From Erysipelothrix rhusiopathiae (GTDB lineage: Bacteria > Bacillota_I > Bacilli_A > Erysipelotrichales > Erysipelotrichaceae): a DNA stretch of 13,074 nucleotides. This document shows positions 5,899 to 13,074 of the stretch, one piece after another. The stretch covers positions 1 through 13,074 of the forward strand of contig CADBTK010000148.1 in the NCBI GenBank assembly GCA_902797585.1, given 5' to 3'. A program made the position numbers and the translations under genes. Each line of letters opens with the position of its first letter. The first letter of the stretch is position 1. The notes under the pieces are model-generated. The model worked only from the letters and a program-made list of their open reading frames with translations. It did not search any database and was not told the DNA's origin.

Positions 5899-6219
5899 TC
5901 ATGATTCTATCAATTCAATATCCACTATATGAGAAAGAGGAATTTTTGTTTGAACCACTTGAAGTAAATGCATATCTAAATTTATTTTAGATATTTTCCC
6001 TTCCTTTTGAATATAATCTTGACCATTATAATAAATCACTCGAATTATATCCCCTTTTTGAATCGCATGTATCTTTCGATTTAATTCTTCTAAATCATCT
6101 TCAGATAAAATTCGTCGATTCACCTTTATTTCTTCTTGTTGGCGCAACATATCATGCAATCCTTTTAATGAATCAAAAGGTTGAAACAATTGCGCTCTAG
6201 GAGCGTGTTTATTGGGCAT
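5899..6219 (-). CDS. YolD-like family protein
   Basis: Small 106-aa cytoplasmic protein resembling the YolD-like family, whose genes are typically found next to UvrX-type Y-family polymerases in Firmicutes. Its biochemical role is not established. The N-terminal half (FDSLKGLHDMLRQQEE, about 15-30) is helical, followed by the family region SEDDLEELNRKIHAIQKGDIIRVIYYNG. The C-terminal half is beta-rich and ends KIPLSHIVDIELIES. A perfect AGGAGG lies 5 nt upstream of the start at 6219. It overlaps the polymerase gene by 11 nt, so translation is probably coupled. The context suggests an accessory or regulatory partner of the polymerase; that is inference. Confidence 0.82.
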   Translation of the reverse strand: MPNKHAPRAQLFQPFDSLKGLHDMLRQQEEIKVNRRILSEDDLEELNRKIHAIQKGDIIRVIYYNGQDYIQKEGKISKINLDMHLLQVVQTKIPLSHIVDIELIES

Positions 6220-7465
6220 TGTGACCTCCTATTAATTTATTCCTTTTTATAGCAGTTGCTTTTTCTTGTACGTTCATGCCTTTTAATACAGCGTTTTTTC
6301 CATACTTTTCCTTAATCTGCAACAAAGTATTTTGTATCTTTTTTTCCTCTTCTATTTTCTCTATATCTGTAAATAGGTCATAGCTTTCATAAATTTCATC
6401 TTTTACATTCTGAAAGGAAATCGCAATTTGCCGAATAGGTAAATGATGTTTTACGCTTCTTTTATACAAACGGATGAATTCATCCATTAAAATATGGCAA
6501 GAATTTGTTCGATTCGTAATTTTAGTCATCACTGATGTTGGCTTAGATACATTCTTTGAATATCCTATATATAATCCAATACGATCCGTTACTAAGTGAT
6601 TGGCAATCAAGCGATAAACATTAGTATCCACCATTTCCTTTAATACCAATAAAGCATCTTCACTATTATAATCTTCAAATAAAATCTGAGAATTAGATAC
6701 AGAATGAGCTTTTGGTTTATATTGTTTAATTTCTGATACTAAAGTAGGTTCTTTTCCCCACGCATGATCATAAAGATATAAACCATTCACCCCAAATTCT
6801 TTTTGCAATACATCTGGTAAACATCTTGCAACGCCACCCATGTCATAAATACCATATTTTTCTAGCCGCCGAGCCGTTCCATTCCCTACTTGCCAAAAGT
6901 CAGTGATAGGTCGATGTGGCCACATCCATTGTTTATAAAGATCCTCATCTAAATATCCCATTCCATCTTTGGATTTTTTTGAAAGAATATCCAATGCCAC
7001 TTTAGCTAAATATAAATTAGGTCCCATTCCTGCCGTTGCAGTAATTCCTGTTGTTTGATAAATATCATTCATAATAGTACGAGCCAATTCTTTTAATGTC
7101 ATATTATACAATTTGAGATATGAACCCACTTCTAGAAAAGATTCATCAATGGAATAAACATGAATATCTTCTTTAGCAATGTATTTTAAAAAGATTTTAT
7201 AAATACGAGCTGCATATTCCATGTAATAACGCATCCTCGGCACAGCTGTAATATATTGAATATTTTTAGGTATCTCAAAAATACGACATCTATTTTTCAC
7301 ACCAAGCGTTTTCATTTTAGGACTGATGGCCAGTGTAATAGCTCCTTGTCCTCGGCTAGGGTCAGCAACCACTAAATTAACTTTAAATGGGTCTAGCCCG
7401 CGCTCTACACATTCAACCGATGCAAAGAAAGATTTTAAATCAATACATAAACAAGCTCGTTCCAT
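6209..7465 (-). CDS. Y-family DNA polymerase, UvrX/UmuC-like
   Basis: Predicted error-prone translesion polymerase. The 418-aa product begins CIDLKSFFASVEC with catalytic D9, and carries the second active-site motif YSIDESFLEV with D107 and E108. A palm/fingers core is followed by a thumb region containing the helix-hairpin-helix-like VGNGTARRLEKYGI (193-206), then a little-finger domain. The end RNKLIGGHNA is typical of the UvrX branch. YDLF (362-365) could be a degenerate sliding-clamp-binding motif. The start at 7465 has GGGGAGG a few nt upstream. It is first in an operon with the YolD-like gene and nadE. The promoter lacks a full LexA box and is instead preceded by a tandem 11-bp repeat. 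It could equally be labelled UmuC or DinB-like; the IGGH end and YolD neighbour favour UvrX. Confidence 0.93.
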   Translation of the reverse strand: MERACLCIDLKSFFASVECVERGLDPFKVNLVVADPSRGQGAITLAISPKMKTLGVKNRCRIFEIPKNIQYITAVPRMRYYMEYAARIYKIFLKYIAKEDIHVYSIDESFLEVGSYLKLYNMTLKELARTIMNDIYQTTGITATAGMGPNLYLAKVALDILSKKSKDGMGYLDEDLYKQWMWPHRPITDFWQVGNGTARRLEKYGIYDMGGVARCLPDVLQKEFGVNGLYLYDHAWGKEPTLVSEIKQYKPKAHSVSNSQILFEDYNSEDALLVLKEMVDTNVYRLIANHLVTDRIGLYIGYSKNVSKPTSVMTKITNRTNSCHILMDEFIRLYKRSVKHHLPIRQIAISFQNVKDEIYESYDLFTDIEKIEEEKKIQNTLLQIKEKYGKNAVLKGMNVQEKATAIKRNKLIGGHNAQ

Positions 7466-7485
7466 ATTTCCTCCCCTGTAGCCTT

Positions 7486-7513
7486 ATTATACGAACTTAT
7501 TTCTCAAAAACAA
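7486..7513 (-). promoter_or_regulatory. Promoter of the polymerase-YolD-nadE operon
   Basis: On the minus strand there is a perfect TATAAT (7486-7491) and a weak -35 TTGTTT (7508-7513), 16 nt apart. Predicted start is near 7479. A weak -35 would suit activator dependence, for example through the repeats just upstream. Confidence 0.6.
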
Positions 7514-7516
7514 TCC

Positions 7517-7538
7517 TTTTATGCAACTTTTATGCAAC
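7517..7538 (-). repeat. Two tandem 11-bp repeats upstream of the polymerase promoter
   Basis: TTTTATGCAAC occurs at 7517-7527 and again directly at 7528-7538 on the plus strand (GTTGCATAAAA on the minus). The copies are identical and one helical turn apart. They lie about 38 to 59 bp upstream of the predicted start of transcription, ending 3 bp before the -35 box. This is a typical position for an activator site. Confidence 0.7.
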
Positions 7539-7587
7539 TTACCCTATTTTTATTCTATTTGTTACATAAATAATGCGTATATGACAG

Positions 7588-7614
7588 AAAAAAAGAATCT
7601 GGTAAACCAGATCC
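7588..7614 (-). terminator. Terminator of the trkA-trkH operon
   Basis: On the minus strand, immediately after the trkH stop, GGATCTGG pairs with CCAGATTC (8 bp including one G-U) around a TTTA loop, followed by seven T (7588-7594). Confidence 0.9.
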
Positions 7615-9135
7615 TTAATCTTCCATTTTTAGTGCATCATCGATGGAACGTTTATGGATTTTTCCTCTTCCCAAGAATGGTGTTAAGAAAACCATAATTG
7701 GATAAATTTCCAAACGTCCAATCAACATAGCCGCCGATAAGACCAATTTTGATAAAACAGAGAAATCCGCAAAGTTTCCTAGCGGTCCACAGATTCCAAA
7801 CCCAGGCCCGATATTTCCAATACATGCAAAACAAGCAGACACTGTTGTTTCAAAATCAAATCCATCCAACGATACAATCAATAGTAGTGTTCCTAGAATC
7901 AACATAAAGATTCCAAAATAACTCATAATTTGATCCACTACTTCTTTAGGAACTTCTTTCCCTTCAAAAGTCACCAATTGTACTTTATTTGGGTGAATCA
8001 TCCGTTGTAAATCCACACGAACTTTTTTAACAATAATCATAAAACGACTTACTTTGATTCCACCACCGGTACTTCCAGCACAGGCTCCTAATACCATCAA
8101 TAATAAAATGATAATTTTAGAAAATGTTGGCCATAAGTTAAAGTCAGTCGATGCATATCCAGTTGTAGTAATAATACTTGCGACTTGGAATAATGAAAAA
8201 CGGAACGCTTGAAATCCGTCATAACCCACTAGTGGCAAAATATTAATTCCAATTAAGATCACACAAGTCAATACAATTCCTAAATATACTCTTACTTCTT
8301 CCATTTTAAATGCAGATTTCCATTCTCGAATAAGTAAGAAAAAGTAGAAGTTAAAGTTAATTCCAAACAACAACATGAATACAGAAATAACCATTTCATA
8401 GTAAGTGTTATTGTAGCCACCAATTCCTGCATTCAGAATTCCAAATCCTCCAGTTCCCGCTGTTCCAAACGAGTTACATAAAGAATCAAATAGCGGCATA
8501 CCACCTACCAATAATAGAATAATTTCCGTTATGGTCAGTGCCATATAAATCGAATATAAGATGAAAGATGACTTACGAATTCGAGGCACCAATTTTCCAA
8601 TAACTGGTCCAGGTGATTCAGCTCGTAAGATATGCATAGAACGTTCATTGGCTTTCGGTAGAATGGCAAGCACAAAGACTAGAATTCCCATTCCTCCAAC
8701 CCAGTGGGTAAATGAACGCCATATCAACATACACTTTGGCAAACTCTCAATTTCTCGTAAAATACTACTTCCTGTTGTAGTAAATCCAGATATCGTTTCA
8801 AATAAGGCATCTACAAAACTTGGAATAGTTCCTGATAAATAAAATGGCAATGCTCCAAACACTGAGATGACAATCCATGCTAAACCAACCGCAATTAAAC
8901 CATCTCGCGCAAAATACATGGAGTGCTCCACCTTAATACGTGATAAAGGAAATCCTAAGATCAAAGAAATCCCTATCGTAATTAAGAAGAAAGCCACCAT
9001 ACTCATTTCATGATAAATAAGTCCAGTCACTACAGGTAATATCATTAAACCAGCAATTGCTAATAAAATATTCCCAATGACATTTCCAATGACTAGCCAA
9101 TTTAGCTTCTTTAATTCTCTTCTAAGCCAAGACAT
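7615..9135 (-). CDS. trkH: TrkH/KtrB-family potassium uptake channel subunit
   Basis: Membrane subunit that conducts K+ into the cell, gated by the TrkA protein. The 506-aa product is strongly hydrophobic, with four membrane-pore-membrane repeats. The four selectivity-filter segments are visible: TTTGSS (119-124), GTAGTGGFG (224-232), TTTGYA (323-328) and GNIGPGFG (440-447). The full length and the GTGGG(I)KVSRF-like stretch after repeat 3 (STGGGIKVSRF, 355-365) fit the TrkH branch. The start at 9135 has GAGGG about 9 nt upstream. The gene overlaps the end of trkA by 14 nt, so the two are cotranscribed and probably translationally coupled. A strong terminator follows. Confidence 0.95.
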   Translation of the reverse strand: MSWLRRELKKLNWLVIGNVIGNILLAIAGLMILPVVTGLIYHEMSMVAFFLITIGISLILGFPLSRIKVEHSMYFARDGLIAVGLAWIVISVFGALPFYLSGTIPSFVDALFETISGFTTTGSSILREIESLPKCMLIWRSFTHWVGGMGILVFVLAILPKANERSMHILRAESPGPVIGKLVPRIRKSSFILYSIYMALTITEIILLLVGGMPLFDSLCNSFGTAGTGGFGILNAGIGGYNNTYYEMVISVFMLLFGINFNFYFFLLIREWKSAFKMEEVRVYLGIVLTCVILIGINILPLVGYDGFQAFRFSLFQVASIITTTGYASTDFNLWPTFSKIIILLLMVLGACAGSTGGGIKVSRFMIIVKKVRVDLQRMIHPNKVQLVTFEGKEVPKEVVDQIMSYFGIFMLILGTLLLIVSLDGFDFETTVSACFACIGNIGPGFGICGPLGNFADFSVLSKLVLSAAMLIGRLEIYPIMVFLTPFLGRGKIHKRSIDDALKMED

Positions 9136-10480
9136 CGTTAATATCCCTCAACATTGGTATCGAACTTACCACAACAACAGTATCCCCTACTTGAAGTTTG
9201 CTATCTCCAGTCGCAATTTGTGGATTACGACCTCTAAAGATATATCCAATTAAGATTCCTTTTTTAAACGTTAAATCTTTTAATGGTTTTCCAATAAAAG
9301 AACAATTTTCACGCACTCTAAATTCTAATGCTTCTACCCCTTTTTCATTGATACATACCATTGATTCTACATTAGAACCAACCGCATTTTGCATAGCACG
9401 TACATATTGCACAATCAAATTTGCAGCAATTTGTTTTGGAGCAATAGCTTTTGAAATTCCAAACTTGTCATAAAGGAAATCCATTGAGAATCGGTTAACT
9501 TTTGGAATGATATGTTTAACACCTTGGGTATCGGCAAAAATTGAAGAAATAACATTTTCTTCATCCATATCCGTTAATGCAATAAAAGCATCCATATTTT
9601 TCAAGTTTTCACTACTTAAGAATTCATGATCGGTTCCATCTCCATGAATGATTGTCGCATTCGGAAATGTCATTGCTAGATTACGACTCTTTGCCTCATT
9701 CTTTTCAATGATTTTGACGCGTACTCCCAATCGATCCATTAAATGTGTTAGATAGTAAGTAATGCGTCCACCACCAACAATCATGATTTCATCAAAATTG
9801 GCATACTCGCTAATACCTGTATCAATCATAAAGTTTTCTACATCTTGAGTTCGACCAATCACAGATAAGCGATCTCCTTGTTGAACCATAGTAACTCCAT
9901 CTGGCACAATCACTTCATCGCCTCTTTGAATCAAACACAACAAAACATCCGAACGATAGTGCTGACTGATTTGACGAACTGTTTTATTAACCATAGGATT
10001 ATCTGCATCCACTACAAATTCAGCCAATTCAATTCGACCTTTCGCTAGTGTCGAAACTTTGATTTGGTTCGAATAACGAATAGAACGAACAATTTCTCTT
10101 GCGGTTAAGCGCTCTGGGTTAACAGTTAAGCTCAAACCTAAATCATCTTTCAATAAGGCGGTTGAATTGTTGTATTCTGGGTTACGAATACGAGCAATTG
10201 TATTATCAACCCCTAATTTTTTAGCTAATAGACAAGAAATGATATTTACTTCGTCGCTGGCTGTAGCAGCAATCAAAATATCGGCTCCTTCTACACCCGC
10301 TTCTTTCAAAGTATCTAAATCCGCCCCATTTCCTTCAACACACACAACGTCCAATAAATTTGTAATATTTGAAACAACGTGAGGACGGTTATCAACAACC
10401 GTAATTTCGTGGTTTTCTTTCTCCAATTCCTTGGCAATCGCAAACCCGACTTTTCCTCCACCTACGATTACAATTTTCAT
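9122..10480 (-). CDS. trkA: Trk K+ transport regulatory subunit TrkA (two RCK units)
   Basis: Cytoplasmic gating ring of the TrkH channel; it binds nucleotides (NAD(H), ATP or ADP) to control K+ flux. The 452-aa product has two tandem copies of Rossmann (RCK-N) plus RCK-C domain, the usual TrkA size. The first dinucleotide motif is GGGKVG (7-12). The second is GGGRIT (236-241), in which the third glycine of GxGxxG is replaced by Thr. RCK-C domains follow each Rossmann fold (about 140-225 and 370-452). In other Firmicutes such domains can bind cyclic di-AMP; that is not shown here. The start at 10480 has GGAGG 7 nt upstream. Confidence 0.95.
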   Translation of the reverse strand: MKIVIVGGGKVGFAIAKELEKENHEITVVDNRPHVVSNITNLLDVVCVEGNGADLDTLKEAGVEGADILIAATASDEVNIISCLLAKKLGVDNTIARIRNPEYNNSTALLKDDLGLSLTVNPERLTAREIVRSIRYSNQIKVSTLAKGRIELAEFVVDADNPMVNKTVRQISQHYRSDVLLCLIQRGDEVIVPDGVTMVQQGDRLSVIGRTQDVENFMIDTGISEYANFDEIMIVGGGRITYYLTHLMDRLGVRVKIIEKNEAKSRNLAMTFPNATIIHGDGTDHEFLSSENLKNMDAFIALTDMDEENVISSIFADTQGVKHIIPKVNRFSMDFLYDKFGISKAIAPKQIAANLIVQYVRAMQNAVGSNVESMVCINEKGVEALEFRVRENCSFIGKPLKDLTFKKGILIGYIFRGRNPQIATGDSKLQVGDTVVVVSSIPMLRDINDVLA

Positions 10481-10509
10481 ATCTAATCCTCCGAAAATCT
10501 ATCACGCAT

Positions 10510-10540
10510 ATTATATCACTTTCCTTATGCGCAGATACAA
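10510..10540 (-). promoter_or_regulatory. Extended -10 promoter of trkA-trkH
   Basis: On the minus strand there is a perfect TATAAT (10510-10515) preceded by TGA, giving the extended -10 form TGnTATAAT. The best -35, TTGTAT (10535-10540), sits at a long 19-nt spacing, which an extended -10 element can tolerate. Predicted start is about 10503. Confidence 0.65.
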
Positions 10541-10567
10541 GTTTCTATTATTGTGGGCATTCCTCTT

Positions 10568-10594
10568 TTGATTTCAAAATAAATCCTTTACAAT
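10568..10594 (+). promoter_or_regulatory. Possible promoter of the rubredoxin gene
   Basis: TTGATT (10568-10573) and TACAAT (10589-10594) are 15 nt apart, which is shorter than ideal. The divergent region to trkA (139 bp) holds no better plus-strand candidate that I can see. Confidence 0.4.
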
Positions 10595-10619
10595 ACAAAT
10601 AGAAATGGAGGAGAAGAAA

Positions 10620-10775
10620 ATGAAATATAAATGTGATGTATGCGGTTGGGTATACGATGAAGCTGTAGGAGATCCAGATAACGGAATTGCTCCTGGAACT
10701 AAATTCGAAGACCTTCCTGAAGATTTTACTTGTCCACTATGTGGAGCTGCAAAATCTGATTTCTCAGCTGAATAA
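10620..10775 (+). CDS. Rubredoxin
   Basis: Small cytoplasmic electron carrier with one iron bound by four cysteines, usually feeding peroxide or superoxide detoxification or other redox enzymes in anaerobes. The 51-aa product reads [13 protein letters not shown] at the start. It has both CxxC knuckles (C5/C8 and C38/C41), the conserved aromatic residues and the [12 protein letters not shown] block. This is the full normal length for the family. GGAGG (10607-10611) lies 8 nt upstream of the ATG. It stands alone between its own weak promoter and a strong terminator, divergent from trkA and convergent with the mannose enzyme. No partner such as rubrerythrin is in the window. Confidence 0.97.
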   Translation: MKYKCDVCGWVYDEAVGDPDNGIAPGTKFEDLPEDFTCPLCGAAKSDFSAE

Positions 10776-10781
10776 TAAAAT

Positions 10782-10818
10782 GGGATTGTGAACCATTATT
10801 CACAATCCCTATTTTTTT
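10782..10818. terminator. Bidirectional terminator between rubredoxin and manC
   Basis: An 11-bp perfect stem, GGGATTGTGAA (10782-10792) with TTCACAATCCC (10799-10809), is followed by a T run at 10812-10818 on the plus strand. On the minus strand the T-rich side is 10771-10780. The manC stop TAG (10809-10811) overlaps the stem base. Confidence 0.9.
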
Positions 10819-12092
10819 ATGATTTTATCTTCAATAGAAATATCTTTCCCAATTTGAACTTCTATCATTTTTAAATCAGTAATTGCTTGTACAGTGTGAT
10901 AAATACCTCTTGGACAATCAATACTATCTCCTGCCATAACTTCCTTTACTTCATCTCCTATTGTTACAAGCCCTTTCCCTTCAATGACCGTCCATGTTTC
11001 ATCTCGATATTGATGACAATGGTAATTCATTTTATGTCCTGGGTGTAACGTCACTTTTACCGTTAAGCTATTTTCTGAAATATCAATCACTTCATAATTT
11101 CCCCAAGACTTTTGTGCAAACATAATTGGCATCTGCACCTTATCCACATAGGGCTTAATATAAGAAGATTGTTCTTTATCCGAAACTAGAACACCTTGTC
11201 GACTCATTGCGATAACACAATTTTTTAATCCCATCGCAATAACAGGAATATCCAATTGATTGATAACATGTGTATTTTCACACGTATCATCCATATACAC
11301 TTCTCCAACAGCTTTAGAAGCCAATGCCTCGGTAAAGGTATTCCAAGTTCCAATATCTTTCCACATCCCATGATAACGAACAACTTTTAAATTTTTCTCT
11401 TTTTCTATTACCGCAACATCAAAAGAATTCGATTCCAATTGATGGTAATTTTGGATATAGGATGCATATGTCTTTTCTTCATTTTTTAAAACATATTCCA
11501 AAGGAAATGCAAAGACTCCTGCATTCCATAATCCACCTTGGTCAATATATTCTTGCGCTTGTTCTTTATCTGGTTTTTCTTTAAAACAAGAGACAGAAGA
11601 TACTTTCTCTTTAGATGTCGGAAGTATATATCCATATTTTTCACTTGGATAGGTCGGATCAATTCCTAATAATGTAATCCCTTGTTCTACATGGTTCGAT
11701 AAATCCAAAATCGATTGATAATAAGAATATTCTACATAAGGATCAATCGGACAAACAAGAATTGTTTCTTTTGGATCTACCTTCTTTATATCTCGCAAAT
11801 AAAGACATGCAGAAATAATAGCTGGATATGTTCCTTTTCGCGTAGGCTCAACGATGATATCTACATCATTAGGACATTGTTCAGAAAGTTGATTTACTTG
11901 TACATCTTGCGTAACGACCGATATATTAATATTTGAATCCACTTTTCGAATTTGACGCAATGTTCTTTGCACCATGGATTCTAAGTTTCCTTGGTCATCT
12001 TGTAAACATTGAATAAATTGTTTTGAACGTATCTCATTGGACAAAGGCCATAATCGCTGTCCAGAACCTCCCGATAATAAAATAATTTGCAT
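10809..12092 (-). CDS. manC: Mannose-1-phosphate guanylyltransferase / mannose-6-phosphate isomerase (type II)
   Basis: Makes GDP-mannose from mannose-1-phosphate and GTP; the C-terminal cupin of bifunctional members also isomerises fructose-6-phosphate and mannose-6-phosphate. The 427-aa product starts with the nucleotidyltransferase signature GGSGQRLWPLS (8-18) and has RSKQF (22-26), FKEKP (170-174) and LWNAGVFAF (188-196). A cupin domain covers about 330-415, with GHKMNYHCHQYRDETW supplying H358, H360 and E365, plus H399 as metal ligands. It is somewhat shorter than typical bifunctional enzymes. The start at 12092 has AGGA close upstream. It lies 17 nt after the export ATPase gene, in one operon. 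Guanylyl specificity is inferred from the family; a related sugar nucleotide cannot be excluded. Confidence 0.87.
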   Translation of the reverse strand: MQIILLSGGSGQRLWPLSNEIRSKQFIQCLQDDQGNLESMVQRTLRQIRKVDSNINISVVTQDVQVNQLSEQCPNDVDIIVEPTRKGTYPAIISACLYLRDIKKVDPKETILVCPIDPYVEYSYYQSILDLSNHVEQGITLLGIDPTYPSEKYGYILPTSKEKVSSVSCFKEKPDKEQAQEYIDQGGLWNAGVFAFPLEYVLKNEEKTYASYIQNYHQLESNSFDVAVIEKEKNLKVVRYHGMWKDIGTWNTFTEALASKAVGEVYMDDTCENTHVINQLDIPVIAMGLKNCVIAMSRQGVLVSDKEQSSYIKPYVDKVQMPIMFAQKSWGNYEVIDISENSLTVKVTLHPGHKMNYHCHQYRDETWTVIEGKGLVTIGDEVKEVMAGDSIDCPRGIYHTVQAITDLKMIEVQIGKDISIEDKIIKK

Positions 12093-12109
12093 AGAATCCT
12101 GCTCTTTCT

Positions 12110-13074
12110 TTATTTAAGTCGAATGGCACCCCACCACATTGGGTCCCATTTCACATCTTTATCTTTATCTGCTCGATTAAAGTCAAAAGAGATTCCCCAA
12201 ACATTTTCTGCTCGAATTGAATTCCCCACACTATCTACATTAAAGAAAACATAGCGTGTTCCATAACTTCCATTTTGAAAAGAAGAGATATCCACCTTAA
12301 AGATTTCTTCTCGCACTTCTCCTTTTTTACCTGGTCCTAAATTCATAAATAATTTAGTAGCGAAAGGCCCTTTTTGGTTACGGAAAATAATTCGAAGATT
12401 GACATTCTCTAAATCTTGTTCATATTTCCATTCCAAACGTACTTTCAAACTTTCTTCTTTATTAATATCATGCCCTTCAACATGTTGCGCATTTAACATT
12501 CGAATTGGTTGTTTTTGGGTAACACCTTTCGATTCATTATAGGTACGGATTGCAGAGGTAGTCGTCTTGCGATAATATTGTTCCGCTTCATGACTATCCC
12601 CTTCAAAGACAATTTTTCCTTCTTTCATAACAAAACAACGATCACATAAAGCATGGACCGTGGCCATATTATGGCTAACATATAAAATAGTCCGGTTTTC
12701 ATCTTCGGCGATTTCACGCATTCTCTGAATACATTTTTCTTGAAATCCTACATCTCCTACTGCTAACACTTCATCCATGATAACTATATCTGAGTTTAAG
12801 TGCGCCGCTACAGAGAAAGCTAAACGTACATACATCCCGGAGGAATAACGTTTTACAGGTGTATCAATAAATTCGCCAATTTCAGAGAATTCTACGATTT
12901 GATCAAATCGTTCGGAAACTTCTTTTCGACTCATCCCCAAAATGGCACCATTCATATAAATATTTTCTCGACCTGTTAATTCGGGATGAAAACCAGTCCC
13001 TACTTCTAACATACTCGTTACTTTTCCGTTATATCCAATGTATCCACCACTAGGCGAAGTAATGCGACATAATA
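12110..13074 (-). CDS. Polysaccharide export ABC transporter, ATP-binding subunit (Wzt/TagH-like; 5' end off the window)
   Basis: ATPase that powers export of a lipid-linked surface polysaccharide through a partner membrane protein (not in the window). The reading frame continues in phase to position 13074, giving SPSGGYIGYNGKVTS before the in-frame Met at 13012. The true start and the Walker A motif are therefore outside. Visible parts are GTGFHPELTGRENIYMNG, the ABC signature YSSGM, Walker B IVIMDE, the D-loop region VLAVGD and the switch histidine in VSHNM. After the ATPase (roughly the last 130 residues), a beta-rich C-terminal domain ends WDPMWWGAIRL. It resembles the Wzt-type domain that in some systems recognises the polymer being exported. 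Followed 17 nt later by manC. Confidence 0.93.
   Translation of the reverse strand, partial: LCRITSPSGGYIGYNGKVTSMLEVGTGFHPELTGRENIYMNGAILGMSRKEVSERFDQIVEFSEIGEFIDTPVKRYSSGMYVRLAFSVAAHLNSDIVIMDEVLAVGDVGFQEKCIQRMREIAEDENRTILYVSHNMATVHALCDRCFVMKEGKIVFEGDSHEAEQYYRKTTTSAIRTYNESKGVTQKQPIRMLNAQHVEGHDINKEESLKVRLEWKYEQDLENVNLRIIFRNQKGPFATKLFMNLGPGKKGEVREEIFKVDISSFQNGSYGTRYVFFNVDSVGNSIRAENVWGISFDFNRADKDKDVKWDPMWWGAIRLK

Noticed and set aside
7488..7501. Possible LexA (SOS) box at the polymerase promoter, starting CGAAC on the plus strand
   Set aside because: Only the left half-site matches. The right half (TTTCT) does not fit GTTCG, so it is not a credible LexA operator.

Overview
This is a chromosomal, core-genome stretch of a low-G+C Firmicute, most likely an anaerobic relative of the Erysipelotrichales/Coprobacillaceae. 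The reasons are the AT-rich DNA, strong Shine-Dalgarno sites on most genes, a Bacillus-type (class B) RNase P RNA, the rnpB-gpsB-recU-ponA neighbourhood known from Bacillus, a rubredoxin (common in anaerobes), and TGA used as a stop, which excludes the Mycoplasma code. The family-level placement is inference. I see no insertion sequence, phage gene or CRISPR array.

Layout. Positions 1-756 (minus strand) hold the 5' part of the RNase P RNA gene, cut by the window edge, and the division regulator gpsB. Positions 757-3895 (plus) hold recU and ponA, overlapping by 14 nt: a Holliday-junction resolvase and a bifunctional class A penicillin-binding protein. A bidirectional terminator separates ponA from a convergent Cof-type HAD phosphatase (3942-4823). 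The phosphatase gene is divergent from tRNA-Asn (4911-4986), and the two promoters overlap on one -35 palindrome. Positions 5049-7465 (minus) look like one operon: Y-family DNA polymerase, YolD-like protein and NAD synthetase. Positions 7615-10480 (minus) are a potassium uptake operon, trkA-trkH. A 51-aa rubredoxin gene lies on the plus strand at 10620-10775. Positions 10809-13074 (minus) are the end of a polysaccharide operon: the ATP-binding subunit of a polysaccharide export transporter (cut by the window edge) and a bifunctional mannose-1-phosphate guanylyltransferase/isomerase.

How the genes fit together. gpsB and ponA are functional partners in Bacillus-like cells, since GpsB positions the class A PBP during growth and division. 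The TrkA gating protein and TrkH channel form one K+ transporter. The mannose enzyme supplies GDP-mannose, probably for the polymer exported by the neighbouring ABC transporter.

The most unusual part is the extracellular C-terminal tail of the PBP. It has two C-x3-GGTW-x6-C repeats exactly 33 codons apart, then a 58-residue Gln/Tyr low-complexity tract, then a short basic and hydrophobic end. Other points of interest are an apparently leaderless recU mRNA, an 11-bp tandem repeat just upstream of the polymerase promoter, and the shared -35 palindrome. I found no complete new multi-gene system; the PBP tail is the best candidate for undescribed biology.
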